Shown here piece after piece: positions 25,801 through 34,834 of a stretch of 64,000 bases of DNA. This stretch comes from JBGTIS01 sp041745535 (GTDB taxonomy: Bacteria > Bacteroidota > Bacteroidia > Cytophagales > Cyclobacteriaceae): the NCBI GenBank assembly GCA_041745535.1, contig JBGTIS010000073.1:1-64000 (forward strand), in the 5' to 3' direction. The position numbers were made by a program, and so were the translations under genes. The notes under the pieces were generated by a model that was given only the letters and a program-made list of their open reading frames with translations, made no database searches and was not told the origin of the DNA. The stretch's first letter is position 1, and every line of letters starts with the position of its first letter.

Positions 25801-28157
25801 AGCTCTACCCGGTCGTTTAAGGCTACGGCTACCACGGTTCCAGTAGAATCGCCGCCGAACTTAATATACCCCCGGCCTTCGTCCAGGTCAGCAAAGGAAT
25901 GTACGGAACCTACCGAAGAAATTACCGGTTGCCCGATGCCCTGTTCTGAAATAGGATAGGCCCTGAAATTATTATTTCCGTATTCATGCGCCAGCAGCAC
26001 GGCATTCGCTCCGTACCCGCCTAAAATGGTTACCCTTTCGGTACTTTTTACAAACAACAGGTTATTACTGGAAATTACCGCATTGGTGCGTACATCCACA
26101 ATAGAATATCTCAATTCGTATCCGCCGTCTTCATTATCCACTGGGGTAGTGGTAAAAATATAGAAAATTCCTTCCGACCCCGGCATCTGTACCATAGCTA
26201 CCTGGGTGGTGCCCGGATTACCTCCAATGCCAGTTCCGGTATCATCTGCAATAGGTGCTTCCTGATGTACCCTGTCGCCGGTAACAGGATCAATGGTAAC
26301 AAACCAGACCGTTTGCCCATCAGTATAAAATAAAATTTCTCCGTTGTTATCAGAAACCGCCGCTACCCCTTCCGGGGCGTTCATAGCCCCGTCACCCACT
26401 GGTGTAATAGCTCCCTGCCCGTTAGGATCATATAAGGTATTAAAATCTATACCGGCGCCATTACCAAAATACCATACATTGTAAAACTGATTTTCTTCCA
26501 GATACACTTTCACGTTCGACTGCGCGTAATTAGAACACCCGGTAGCCTGATCGGTTACAATTACCCAGTATACTCCTGCTTCATTTACCTGAATAGTGTC
26601 CGTAGTCTTTCCATTGCTCCAACGGTATTGGTACGATCCTCCTCCGGTTTGGCCACCCCCTCCTTGTCCACCGCTTTGTGGCGCTGCATTCAGGGTAGCG
26701 AATTCGCCCGGACAAATTGTGGTATCCTGCACCAGAGGAATCTGCGCATCAAATGCCTGCACAGCCACATTGGTAGAAGTAAAGGCAGAATCGTTAGGCC
26801 AGTAAGCGGTAGCCGTAACTGACAAAGGTGTGCCATCCTGCGGTATAATACTGGGGCTGATGCCCGTAAAGCCTTGTCCGTTTACATTCCACACAATGCT
26901 ATCAGGCTCGGGCGTTCCCGGAGGAAAATCAGGCACTAAATTCACCGGATTGTTCTGGCAGGCTGGTATAGGTGCCGCCGGAGAAGTACCGATGGTGAAA
27001 AAATACTGAGCCGATCGCGCTGGTGAAAATTGAGCAAACTGTCCACTTTCAAAATCCGTGTTATTAAACAAACCAGCCGTATACGTAAGGTTGTTAAAAG
27101 TGCTGTCGGCACTGCCAATGCTGCCCAGCAGGAAGGGTCCCCCGGCCGTAGCCTGGTACAAATGGTACACATTACCATCAGGACCTAATTGCAATCCTGA
27201 ACTGTTTACCGCGGTGATGCCGGGAACCACATTAATGGTATTGGCCGCTACATTGTACTGCAAAACCCGCCCGCCATTACCCGTAGCCAGGTACAACTTA
27301 GAACCGTCTTCCGACCATTCGGTATCCACCACCGATTCGGTAGGCGCCACACCGCCAATGGTATTTATATAAGTAAGCGCTCCTGTAGCAGGATTTATAT
27401 TCAGCAATTGTACACCCACACCGGCATTGCTGGCTGCCGCGGCAATCTGATTGGAAGCGCTGCTGTAAGCAAGGTTAACAATATCAACCGGGTTAACGCC
27501 GGCACTGCTCAGGTCATACGCCGTGGAAGTACTGGTACCCATATTGGCGGTAACTGCGGTTACATAATATTTCGCGGTACCGGGCACCTGGGTTACGAGC
27601 CAAAACCCGGTATTATCGGCATTAGGTACTACCGTTATACCTTCGCCCAGCGTTTCCGCGGTAGGGCTAATGGTTACCGGCTGATTAGTAGGCGTAGTTA
27701 CACTAGCCTGTGGATAGCCCTGAGTAGCCAGATTTACGGCTACCGTCCGTACCTCCACCGATCCTCCCACATTTACAAAAATATAATATTCCTGTACCGG
27801 ATTGGCAGGATCGCCACCCGGTTTGGGTACAATCACTACGGGCTGATTGCTGTTTGGATCGCCACCCAGGCCAGTGGCAATTACTGTTCCTTCGGCATCA
27901 AAAACCTGTGCGCCATCCGTATAAAATAACAGATCACCCGTACCGGGATCGTTGGCTATTGCTTTTGCTCCATTGGGCATATCCGCACCCAAAGCAGGTG
28001 CCTGATTGGACCCATCACCAAATGAGATAGTTTTGCCTGTTCCGAATATCCAGTTTTTATCGGGCCGGCTTTGTGCCTGCAGCCCTTCAGAAAAAAACAG
28101 AAAGCTTAAAAAGCAGACAAATAATGATGTAGTTAAGTAAAAAGTTTTGTCAAACAT
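22803..28157 (-). CDS. giant T9SS-secreted surface protein (type B sorting domain)
   Basis: A 1784-residue protein with a signal peptide (first 29 residues, cleavage near LQAQS). Residues about 33-390 and about 558-930 are two related propeller-like regions: FGTGKTISFGDG/GDLLFYTDGAQVF in the first and FGNGAGIDFNTL/GEILFYTDGQTVW in the second. From about 930 to 1690 run repeated PKD/Ig-like modules with Cys-containing starts and Y.W/V.V patterns (for example SGVFVYTVRVRDNSP). The last 96 residues are the gliding-motility C-terminal/type B sorting domain (FAPNAFVPSG, VSIYNRWGELIF, DGTSRGSLVPPGTYPFVIK). It should be exported by type IX secretion and attached to the cell surface as an adhesin or binding protein. 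It is divergent from a PorP/SprF gene, a common pairing. Confidence 0.92.
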   Translation of the reverse strand: MFDKTFYLTTSLFVCFLSFLFFSEGLQAQSRPDKNWIFGTGKTISFGDGSNQAPALGADMPNGAKAIANDPGTGDLLFYTDGAQVFDAEGTVIATGLGGDPNSNQPVVIVPKPGGDPANPVQEYYIFVNVGGSVEVRTVAVNLATQGYPQASVTTPTNQPVTISPTAETLGEGITVVPNADNTGFWLVTQVPGTAKYYVTAVTANMGTSTSTAYDLSSAGVNPVDIVNLAYSSASNQIAAAASNAGVGVQLLNINPATGALTYINTIGGVAPTESVVDTEWSEDGSKLYLATGNGGRVLQYNVAANTINVVPGITAVNSSGLQLGPDGNVYHLYQATAGGPFLLGSIGSADSTFNNLTYTAGLFNNTDFESGQFAQFSPARSAQYFFTIGTSPAAPIPACQNNPVNLVPDFPPGTPEPDSIVWNVNGQGFTGISPSIIPQDGTPLSVTATAYWPNDSAFTSTNVAVQAFDAQIPLVQDTTICPGEFATLNAAPQSGGQGGGGQTGGGSYQYRWSNGKTTDTIQVNEAGVYWVIVTDQATGCSNYAQSNVKVYLEENQFYNVWYFGNGAGIDFNTLYDPNGQGAITPVGDGAMNAPEGVAAVSDNNGEILFYTDGQTVWFVTIDPVTGDRVHQEAPIADDTGTGIGGNPGTTQVAMVQMPGSEGIFYIFTTTPVDNEDGGYELRYSIVDVRTNAVISSNNLLFVKSTERVTILGGYGANAVLLAHEYGNNNFRAYPISEQGIGQPVISSVGSVHSFADLDEGRGYIKFGGDSTGTVVAVALNDRVELFNFDSQTLELTDPVSIDFPNTPYGVEFASDTLGNTVLMVSTNQGLYSATIDRPINEGDNIPVIAGPTGNFGAIQRGPDGQVYVAEQGSATLRSIIPNLQTGVIEFGGSPVALPDGATSGLGLPDYIFQGGNSFSEPSISVDNACVGNETSFTATPTDPVIDQFQWTILALGANGTPTGPVSPPVPADSLSQDSFTYTFETEGSYRAIVQITNPCGLDTTLVQDFEVTPGLEIDAPDVVNLCNGSVDITAISSNPAGATYEWIQIGAQGGGNLPAQNTITVSEEAFYSVTVTNAEGCISADTIFVADARPPVNLPEDFSICQGEERILDVEIASPAPNPDGYEWKIDNNVVSNDPTLPVNTTESGVFVYTVRVRDNSPEGCFVNDTVVVTVEQTPAFDLVQTPTVDCASGGGGIDLTITSDPGDTYQFSWADNRGNVIATSEDLTNQRAGIYTVTVSNGIGCSVDSAFAIEEGASDFNIDSAIGTDAGCDNNSGQIEVVLSDASAFPISFTITGSAQLSGSNVFDPDGDNTFMVPGGVGLAAGTYNLEVISNGGCTQSRTGIVVSEPTDSVQFTFTQPSPLNVCGVESVPIEVDYDLLTQNRNFTWIGPDGNTIVNNGNEIYQIEVRESGEYSVTVSDLQNPNLCPSTQTYEVNISENPIIEIVQTTNESCETGEEELMVEFSVPPPDGNYIYTWTVGGNFVANGQTITVTESGDYEVTVRNTTTGCFANRNAPITVNEPIIVNIIYGVACEGQDLALFASTSTDSDSLQFAWFGPDGNQLAPANAPRGDSLIVRADMPEGNYTVQVTSGQCVVEETAGIQRSPTPESALGAGPFTICNENTDPELSQITLDGGFAPQIEWTIPSGNFVNTQTIVADQAGIYTVRLTNEFGCSVVDSAEVINDCTPSVFAPNAFVPSGRNNEFYVYSQYVADDDFEVSIYNRWGELIFYSDNKDFRWDGTSRGSLVPPGTYPFVIKFKGSSSMDNNQLYEERGGVTVIR

Positions 28158-28473
28158 ACGTGCGACTAATTAATTTTGCTAAAGTACGCTGAATAATAAG
28201 AATCTGTTGGGTATTGTAAGAAATCGAAGCAAATAGCATGCTCCTACAATTTTTCTTCCACTATTTTTATGCCGTAATCTGATTAGGTTAGGAAATTTTT
28301 AATTAACCTTCCTATATACTTCTGAGTTAATTTTCTTATGAAACGTTCATTTTTGTGGTTTTAATATTTTTGGCTTGAAATCTGTTTAATTTTTGTTTCT
28401 TAAATCACAATATTTGATTATTTTTTTCGCTTTTAGTACAAGCATTAGGCTCCTTAACATAAAATTTGATTTG
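28158..28473. other. divergent intergenic region between T9SS cargo and porP/sprF genes
   Basis: A 316-base AT-rich spacer. A TATTTTTG at 28365-28372 fits the rightward -7 consensus but no -33 TTG is at the expected distance. A TTG-started extension of the PorP/SprF frame from 28393 exists but is not favoured. Nothing else is seen. Confidence 0.5.
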
Positions 28474-29508
28474 ATGCGAAAGTTTTCCTTTTTTTTAATA
28501 TTCATTTTAACTTCGTTAACTGCTGTGGTAGAGGTGTATGGGCAGGACCCTCAGTTTTCGCAGTTTTATGCAGCCCCATTGTACCTTAACCCGGCTTTTG
28601 CGGGGTCAACCGAACAGGCGCGTGTGGGACTTAACTTTCGGCGCCAGTGGCCGACACTTAATGCCAATTTTACTACGGCTTCTGTGTATTTCGATAATTA
28701 TTTCGAAGATTTTAACAGCGGTGTGGGCATCATCATTAATGGCGACCGGGCAGGTCTGGCTGGTCTTAATTCACTGTCAGTAGGTTTACAGTATGCGTAT
28801 CAGCTTAAAATAACTGATAACCTCACTTTCCGGCCAGGTTTTGAGGTAGCCTACTATCGCCGCGATATTAATTTCGACAAACTTATTTTTGGCGATCAGC
28901 TTTCGTCCAATGGTCCAATTGGTCAGCCTACAGCCGAACTGTTAAATACGGGGCAAAGTAAATCATTTGCCGACATCTCTCTGGGAGGATTGCTTTATAA
29001 CAACAACTTTTATTTTGGTTATTCGGCGCATCATGTAAACAAGCCCAATCAGGCATTTTTATCGGAAGAAGAGAGTCGCCTGCCCATTAAAATGTCGTTC
29101 CATGCCGGATACAAAATTCTGTTACCAACTGGCTTTGGGCAACGCGGTTTTAACGATAAAGGGCTGGAAAGAAGTATTACGCCGGCAGTTCATTACAAAA
29201 TGCAGGGTCCTTTCGACCAGTTAGATTTGGGTGCCTACTTTACTTATGAGCCTGTAATATTTGGCGTATGGTACCGTGGGCTACCTGTTAAAACGCTGGA
29301 AAACCAGAGTAACAATGATTCATTTATTGCCCTAATCGGTTTTATGACAGGAAATTTATCTATAGGCTATAGCTTTGATTATACCATTTCTGGATTAGGC
29401 ATACAAAGCGGCGGGGCCCATGAACTATCGCTTTCATATTTATTTTCATTACGTGATCCCAGACTTCCACCCAAAAACGTCAGAAAAATTCCATGTCCTA
29501 AATTCTGA
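28474..29508 (+). CDS. PorP/SprF family type IX secretion-associated outer-membrane protein
   Basis: A protein of about 344 residues with a signal peptide (RKFSFFLIFILTSLTAVVEVYG) and then the family hallmark QDPQFSQFYAAPLYLNPAFAG. The rest is a beta-barrel-type sequence with alternating strands (GVGIIINGDRAGLAGLNSLS, LTFRPGFEVAYYRRDINFD, NNFYFGYSAHHVNKPNQ) and a late SIGYSFDYTISGL strand, as in PorP/SprF. SprF is needed for export of the adhesin SprB by T9SS; many paralogues sit beside their own large cargo. Its divergent position to the 1784-residue type B protein suggests it serves that cargo. The ATG at 28474 starts a good signal peptide. Confidence 0.92.
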   Translation: MRKFSFFLIFILTSLTAVVEVYGQDPQFSQFYAAPLYLNPAFAGSTEQARVGLNFRRQWPTLNANFTTASVYFDNYFEDFNSGVGIIINGDRAGLAGLNSLSVGLQYAYQLKITDNLTFRPGFEVAYYRRDINFDKLIFGDQLSSNGPIGQPTAELLNTGQSKSFADISLGGLLYNNNFYFGYSAHHVNKPNQAFLSEEESRLPIKMSFHAGYKILLPTGFGQRGFNDKGLERSITPAVHYKMQGPFDQLDLGAYFTYEPVIFGVWYRGLPVKTLENQSNNDSFIALIGFMTGNLSIGYSFDYTISGLGIQSGGAHELSLSYLFSLRDPRLPPKNVRKIPCPKF

Positions 29509-29727
29509 TATAACCAAATTGTTGTACGTAACTTCAGGATACTTCAATGGGAATGGGCTGGAATTGAATTACTGGTCAGCGCTTATAATTTGTTAGATTT
29601 GCGGTAAAATCCGTTTAGGATTCGGAGCTTTATCATTTTTATTTAGCGAAAGGAGTTATTCGCATATAGCTTTTTCTGTCTAATATCTTCTTCAAAACTA
29701 TTCCGTTCGAATACTAAAATTTAGTTT

Positions 29728-30984
29728 ATGAATGCACAAGCGATTTTATACCTCATTTTAGCTATTATTACGGTTAACTTTTTATTAGAACAAATTCTGG
29801 ACTACCTGAACAGAAAACACAGAAAACAATCTTTACCAGAGGAATTAAAGGGTATTTACGATGAAGAAGAATATAAACGCTCAATTCAGTATCAGAATGC
29901 AAACAACCGGTTTTCGCAGGTAACAGCCATTTTTTCTTTTGTGTTATCTTTTATATTATTAAGTACAGGTTTTTTTGGGTGGCTTGATCAGTTTTTACGA
30001 CCAGACTTTCAAAATCAGATCGTGCATGCCCTTATTTACTTCGGCATTCTTTTTCTGGCTTCTGATCTCATTACAATCCCTTTCCAATTATACGGGACTT
30101 TTGTAATTGAAGAAAAATTCGGATTTAATAAAACAACGCCCAAACTATTCATCACCGATAAGCTAAAAGGTTATTTACTTTCAATACTGGTAGGGGGTGC
30201 CATTGCCGCTGTATTTCTGTATCTGGTTATTGATATCGGGGCCAATTTCTGGCTGTATTTCTGGGGCATTATCGCCATTATTACGCTCCTTTTGAATATG
30301 TTTTACACTTCCCTCATCGTACCTCTTTTCAACAAGCTTACTCCTTTGCAGGATGGACCTTTAAAAGAAGCCATCGAAGCCTATAGCAAAAAAATAGATT
30401 TCCCATTAGACAATATTTTTGTGATTGACGGGTCAAAAAGGTCCAGCAAAGCCAATGCGTTTTTCTCAGGTATAGGCCGTAAGAAAAAAATTGTGTTGTA
30501 TGACACGCTCATTGAAAATCATTCCCAACAAGAACTAGTAGCCGTACTGGCCCATGAGGCAGGACACTACAAGAAGAAGCATATTATCGCAGGATTTATA
30601 CTTTCTGTTTTGCAGATTGGATTTACGCTTTTTATCCTTTCTCTACTTATTTTTAATCAGGAATTATCGCTGGCTCTGGGTGCCGCACAAATTAGCATTC
30701 CTGTAAATTTAATTGCTTTCGGTATTTTGTTTTCGCCCATCAGTACGGTTACGGGCTTATTAATGAACATGCTTAGCCGTAAAAATGAGTTTGAGGCCGA
30801 TGCTTATGCCACCCATACTTACGACGGGGCTGCTCTCCAGCTTGCCCTGAAAAAATTATCGGCAAAAAATCTCAGCAATCTGTTACCCCACAAATGGTAT
30901 GTGTTTTTCAATTACTCTCATCCCCCGTTACTACAACGAATCCGGGCTATTGACAAAGAGAAAAACCACATAACAACTTATTGA
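29728..30984 (+). CDS. M48 family metallopeptidase, Ste24/CAAX protease 1-like
   Basis: A 418-residue integral membrane zinc protease. It has several hydrophobic helices in the first 200 residues, then the catalytic HEAGH motif (276-280, zinc His and Glu), and EADAYA near 354, which supplies the third ligand. The region before it, KRSSKANAFFSGIGRKKKIVLYDTL, is typical of Ste24-type enzymes. In bacteria such enzymes degrade membrane or misfolded envelope proteins. It stands between the PorP/SprF gene and the PorE-like gene in the same direction, with about 220-base and 130-base gaps. Confidence 0.93.
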   Translation: MNAQAILYLILAIITVNFLLEQILDYLNRKHRKQSLPEELKGIYDEEEYKRSIQYQNANNRFSQVTAIFSFVLSFILLSTGFFGWLDQFLRPDFQNQIVHALIYFGILFLASDLITIPFQLYGTFVIEEKFGFNKTTPKLFITDKLKGYLLSILVGGAIAAVFLYLVIDIGANFWLYFWGIIAIITLLLNMFYTSLIVPLFNKLTPLQDGPLKEAIEAYSKKIDFPLDNIFVIDGSKRSSKANAFFSGIGRKKKIVLYDTLIENHSQQELVAVLAHEAGHYKKKHIIAGFILSVLQIGFTLFILSLLIFNQELSLALGAAQISIPVNLIAFGILFSPISTVTGLLMNMLSRKNEFEADAYATHTYDGAALQLALKKLSAKNLSNLLPHKWYVFFNYSHPPLLQRIRAIDKEKNHITTY

Positions 30985-31117
30985 TTTTGAGGAAAATAAT
31001 ACATCATTAGGTTTTACTTGAAATCAGTTTTACCATATCCCTACAATTATCTAGTTTTCATTGATATTATTAAAGATTATACATCACTATTCGCTATTGT
31101 ATATTGAACAATCTGTT

Positions 31118-33538
31118 ATGAAAACTATTATTTTTCAGCATGTTACGGTTTTTAAATATAGAAACCTCCATGATTTTAATTGTAAAAGAAAAAGTAACTT
31201 TTTAAGAACCAATTTCATTTTTTGCCTGATTCTATTTGTCTTTACAAGTTTTTTCAATCAGGTATTTGCCCAGGGCATAAATAGTTCGGCAGACCGTGCC
31301 AACAAATTTTTTGAACTTGCTAAAAATTATGAAGCTGCTTTACCACTTTATCAACAGGCTGTAGAAGAAGGAGTAACCGATCCTATGGTATATTACCGGT
31401 TAGGCGTTTGTTATACCTATACCCCCACTTTAATTCAGCAAATAAACTCCATTGCCTATTTTGAAAAGGCACTTAAGGGGAGCAAAGAAAATATTCCAAC
31501 CAAAGTGTTCTATTATCTGGGGCAGATGTACCACAAGGATATTAAAATACAGCAGGCTATCGATAGTTATAACCAATACAAAAAATTTGCTGATAAGGAT
31601 AACAAGGAGGCAAAAGAATTACTGAAAGATACAGAAAGGCAGCTTACCATGTGTAAAAATGCCCTGTTTCTAATTAATGAGAGCAGTGGTGTGGTAATTA
31701 ATAAATTTAACGAGACCGTTAACACAAAAAACACAGAATACAATCCAGTGGTAACTGCCGATGAAAGTATGATGGCCTATACAGCGCTGCGGGAAGAACG
31801 CGGCAAACTGGTTGAAAAAATATTTATTACCGAAAAAGGCTCTGCCGGGAAATGGTCAGTTCCTAAAGAAATCGCGATCAAAACAGATTTAAATGTAGGT
31901 ACAGCGGGCATTTCTCCCGATGGGCAGGAAATGATCGTTTTTGTAGGAGGAGCCAATCGTACCGGAAGTTTGTATTGTATTCAGAAAAATGGCAGTGGCT
32001 GGTCAGTTCCCACCAGCCTGGGCGATATGATTAACTCAAAATATCTGGAAACCACGGCCAGTATCACTCCTAATGGAAAAACCATATATTTCGCCAGCAA
32101 CCGGCCCCAAGGATTTGGTGGGATGGACATTTATAAATCGGAACGGGATGCCACAGGCAAGTGGGGCAGACCTGAAAATTTAGGCCCTGAAATAAATACC
32201 GAATATGATGAGGATGCCCCATTTATTCACCCCGATAGTAAAACGCTGTTTTTTACGTCTAACAACCTGAAATCAATGGGGGGGAGCGATATTTTCAGAA
32301 CTAGTTATGTAGCCGGGAAGTGGCAAACACCAGAAAACTTAGGATATCCCATTAATACACCTACTGACGACAACTATTTTACCCTGACCGCAAACGGAAA
32401 AATGGGTTATTTTTCTTCAGAAAGAAAAGATGGCACTGGTGGGCAGGATATTTACTATTTTGAAATGCCCGCTCAGAATTCCAATATTCCCCTTACCCTA
32501 ATTAAAGGAAGGATTTTAGCTGGTGAAAATGAATTGAAACCGGTACCCACCATTATTAAAGTGGTAGATAATGAGGCACAGAAAAAGATAGATTATGTAT
32601 ACAATCCTGAAAAATCTACCGGTAATTATCTGATTATTTTGCCTCCTGGGAAAAACTACGACCTGATTATTGAGTCAGAAGGTTATCTGCCTTACACAGT
32701 TAATGTTAACATTCCGAATCAGACCAATTTCTATGAATTGTATCAGGAAATTTTGTTAAAGCCTATTAAGCAATTTGGCGTAGTAGTGGGCCAGGAAGTT
32801 TCAGTAAAAAACGCTTTTCACAACGTAAATGAACAAACTAAAAGTACAGCACGGCATGCCAATGAAGCTATGCTGGTACAACGAGATAGCTTAGACCTGT
32901 ATGATATGATGGAAGCTATCATTGCCGCTACCGATACGGCAGCTTACGAGTATTTGCTAAGTTTGATGTACGCTACAAATCCCATTGACGCTATTGATTT
33001 CAATGATTTATCAGAAGAGAAACTGGAATCAGCAGAAATAGCTTATTTCTATGACGAAACTGGTACTGACAATCTGGAAGCAAAAAAAGTAGGCAATGAA
33101 ACCATTTACACTTTACCTACCTTTTATGTAACCGAAGAGGCAATTAAACAGAAAAATAAAAAAAATGTAGCCAGCAATTACGACAAAAAGCTATTGCAAA
33201 CAGTAAAGAATGTTTTTTTTGATATTGGCGTGAGCAAGTTCAACGATTCGTATAAATCTGAATTACAGGAAATTGCCAATTTGCTGAAGCAGTATGAAAG
33301 TTTAGGAGTAGAAATTTCCGGATATGCTTCCCCTGAAGGCAATGCGGAAGACAACCAGCGCTTGTCGAACGAACGTGCCATTGAGGTGTTAAACTTTTTC
33401 AATCAGCAAAATATTGTAAGAAGGCGCATCATTGCCCGTGGTTATGGCGCATCCAGCGGCAAAGTAGATAATAAAGATGAAAGCCGTAGAGTAGAAATCA
33501 GGCTTATTGATTTAAATAATTACGAACTGGCCGAATAA
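31118..33538 (+). CDS. PorE-like OmpA-family protein (TPR, PD40 propeller, OmpA_C)
   Basis: A protein of about 806 residues that reads in the order of PorE of type IX secretion: a signal peptide (hydrophobic core about 35-50, cleavage near FAQG), TPR-like repeats (FFELAKNYEAALPLYQQAVE), a PD40/WD40-like propeller with SITPNGKTIYFASNRPQGFGG and PFIHPDSKTLFFTSNN, a carboxypeptidase regulatory-like domain (PGKNYDLIIESEGYLPYTVN), an acidic linker, and a C-terminal OmpA-like domain from about 700. The OmpA segment GYASPEGNAEDNQRLSNERA keeps the conserved Arg but has Ser in place of the usual peptidoglycan-binding Asp. An unusual insert of about 100 residues follows the CRD. The start is the ATG at 31118, because the longer frame begins with TTG. 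Confidence 0.85.
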   Translation: MKTIIFQHVTVFKYRNLHDFNCKRKSNFLRTNFIFCLILFVFTSFFNQVFAQGINSSADRANKFFELAKNYEAALPLYQQAVEEGVTDPMVYYRLGVCYTYTPTLIQQINSIAYFEKALKGSKENIPTKVFYYLGQMYHKDIKIQQAIDSYNQYKKFADKDNKEAKELLKDTERQLTMCKNALFLINESSGVVINKFNETVNTKNTEYNPVVTADESMMAYTALREERGKLVEKIFITEKGSAGKWSVPKEIAIKTDLNVGTAGISPDGQEMIVFVGGANRTGSLYCIQKNGSGWSVPTSLGDMINSKYLETTASITPNGKTIYFASNRPQGFGGMDIYKSERDATGKWGRPENLGPEINTEYDEDAPFIHPDSKTLFFTSNNLKSMGGSDIFRTSYVAGKWQTPENLGYPINTPTDDNYFTLTANGKMGYFSSERKDGTGGQDIYYFEMPAQNSNIPLTLIKGRILAGENELKPVPTIIKVVDNEAQKKIDYVYNPEKSTGNYLIILPPGKNYDLIIESEGYLPYTVNVNIPNQTNFYELYQEILLKPIKQFGVVVGQEVSVKNAFHNVNEQTKSTARHANEAMLVQRDSLDLYDMMEAIIAATDTAAYEYLLSLMYATNPIDAIDFNDLSEEKLESAEIAYFYDETGTDNLEAKKVGNETIYTLPTFYVTEEAIKQKNKKNVASNYDKKLLQTVKNVFFDIGVSKFNDSYKSELQEIANLLKQYESLGVEISGYASPEGNAEDNQRLSNERAIEVLNFFNQQNIVRRRIIARGYGASSGKVDNKDESRRVEIRLIDLNNYELAE

Positions 33539-33563
33539 ACAATAGTTTTAGACCTTAAAATTT

Positions 33564-33597
33564 GGCTTTGGAAATAATTTTCCAGGGCCTTTTTTTT
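33564..33597 (+). terminator. intrinsic terminator of the PorE-like gene
   Basis: GGCTTTGGAAA pairs with TTTCCAGGGCC over 11 positions (two G-T) around a TAAT loop, and eight T follow. It lies 25 bases after the stop at 33538. Confidence 0.88.
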
Positions 33598-33782
33598 GTG
33601 GATGTTACAAAATTATGGGCTACCAGTATGGTTATAGGTACCAGCAGTTTATTTTTTACACGATGTATACAAACCAAATATATTATCCGGTTCAAAACTG
33701 ATAGGATAAAATTTATATATATGCATGTAAAATTGAAGAAATTACAGTTTTTAAACTAATTTTGAAATTCTTATTCAGAAAT

Positions 33783-34787
33783 ATGGATCAAGCTATTATT
33801 GAATCCAGTGCGTATGCAAGAGCTGGCTTATTAGGAAATCCTACCGATGGGTACTTTGGAAAAACAATTTCTATTATTGTCAGAAATTTTGGAGCACGCG
33901 TTATTTTATATCCTTCACCCGAGCTGCATATTGAGCCGCAGGAACAGGACATCAACATATTCAGAAGTATTCATCATTTAATAGATGCGATTAGCCTTAC
34001 CGGATACTATGGTGGTTCAAGGTTAATAAAAGCGGCTATTAAAAAATTTTGTGAGCATTGTGAAGCCAATAGTATTAAGCTTAAAAGTAAAAATTTCACC
34101 ATCCGCTATTATTCTTCTATTCCTCGGCAGGTAGGGCTGGCCGGATCCAGCGCTATTATTACCGCCACCATGCGAGCTCTTATGCGATATTATAATGTGG
34201 AAATTCCCATTGAGATATTACCAAGCATTGTGTTATCTGCCGAAATGGATGAACTGGGGATTAATGCCGGATTACAAGACCGGGTAGCACAAACTTATGA
34301 AGGCTGTACTTACATGGATTTCAACAAAGAGTATCTGCAAAAGCATAAACATGGTATTTACGAGCGGCTTGATCCTGCTTTGCTTCCTCATCTGTATATT
34401 GCCTATAAAACCGATCTGGGAAAAGTGTCAGGCGCTGTATTCAATGATATTCGTTCTAAATATGACAAAGGCGATGAAAAAGTAGTGGGTGTTTTAGATA
34501 AAATGGCCAGCCTGGCCGAACTGGGAAAAGAAGCAATTTTAAACAAAGATAACCATACCCTCAATAAGCTTATAAACCAGAATTTCGACCTCCGATGCCA
34601 GATCATGAATATTTCAGAAAGTAATATGGAATTGGTGAATACGGCCAGAAAATGTGGCGCTTCCGCTAAGTTCACTGGTTCGGGCGGATCAATTATTGGC
34701 GTTTATCCAGACGACGAAGTATTGAATAAACTGGTAGTTGAGCTTAAAAAAATTAAAGCAAGGGTCATCAAACCTTATATATTATAG
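33783..34787 (+). CDS. GHMP-family sugar kinase, glucuronokinase-like
   Basis: A protein of about 334 residues of the GHMP kinase superfamily. It opens with ARAGLLGNPTDGYFGKTISI, the form seen in plant glucuronokinases (ARVGLLGNPSD-type), then has the phosphate-binding GLAGSSAIITATMRALM (GLxxSSA motif) and the C-terminal GASAKFTGSGGSIIG (motif III). It is expected to phosphorylate a sugar at C1 with ATP. The next gene, 47 bases on, encodes a nucleotidyltransferase that could turn the product into a UDP-sugar. The longer frame starts with TTG at 33762; the ATG at 33783 gives MDQAIIES. Substrate identity is inferred from N-terminal similarity only. Confidence 0.75.
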   Translation: MDQAIIESSAYARAGLLGNPTDGYFGKTISIIVRNFGARVILYPSPELHIEPQEQDINIFRSIHHLIDAISLTGYYGGSRLIKAAIKKFCEHCEANSIKLKSKNFTIRYYSSIPRQVGLAGSSAIITATMRALMRYYNVEIPIEILPSIVLSAEMDELGINAGLQDRVAQTYEGCTYMDFNKEYLQKHKHGIYERLDPALLPHLYIAYKTDLGKVSGAVFNDIRSKYDKGDEKVVGVLDKMASLAELGKEAILNKDNHTLNKLINQNFDLRCQIMNISESNMELVNTARKCGASAKFTGSGGSIIGVYPDDEVLNKLVVELKKIKARVIKPYIL

Positions 34788-34834
34788 AGCTGATAAATAA
34801 TGCTCAATATCCTTATAATCAATTAAATTTAATT

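Noticed and set aside
27408..27929. 173-codon plus-strand frame inside the large T9SS gene
   Set aside because: It is antisense to the repeated coding region, and its Gly/Ile/Tyr-rich translation mirrors the codons of the real gene.
22803..28157. Repeated PKD/Ig modules as a nucleotide tandem repeat
   Set aside because: The modules are similar at the protein level only; no exact nucleotide repeats were seen.
33562..33759. 65-codon frame on the plus strand after the PorE-like gene
   Set aside because: It starts with a TTG inside the intrinsic terminator stem and has no family or signal; it is a chance frame.
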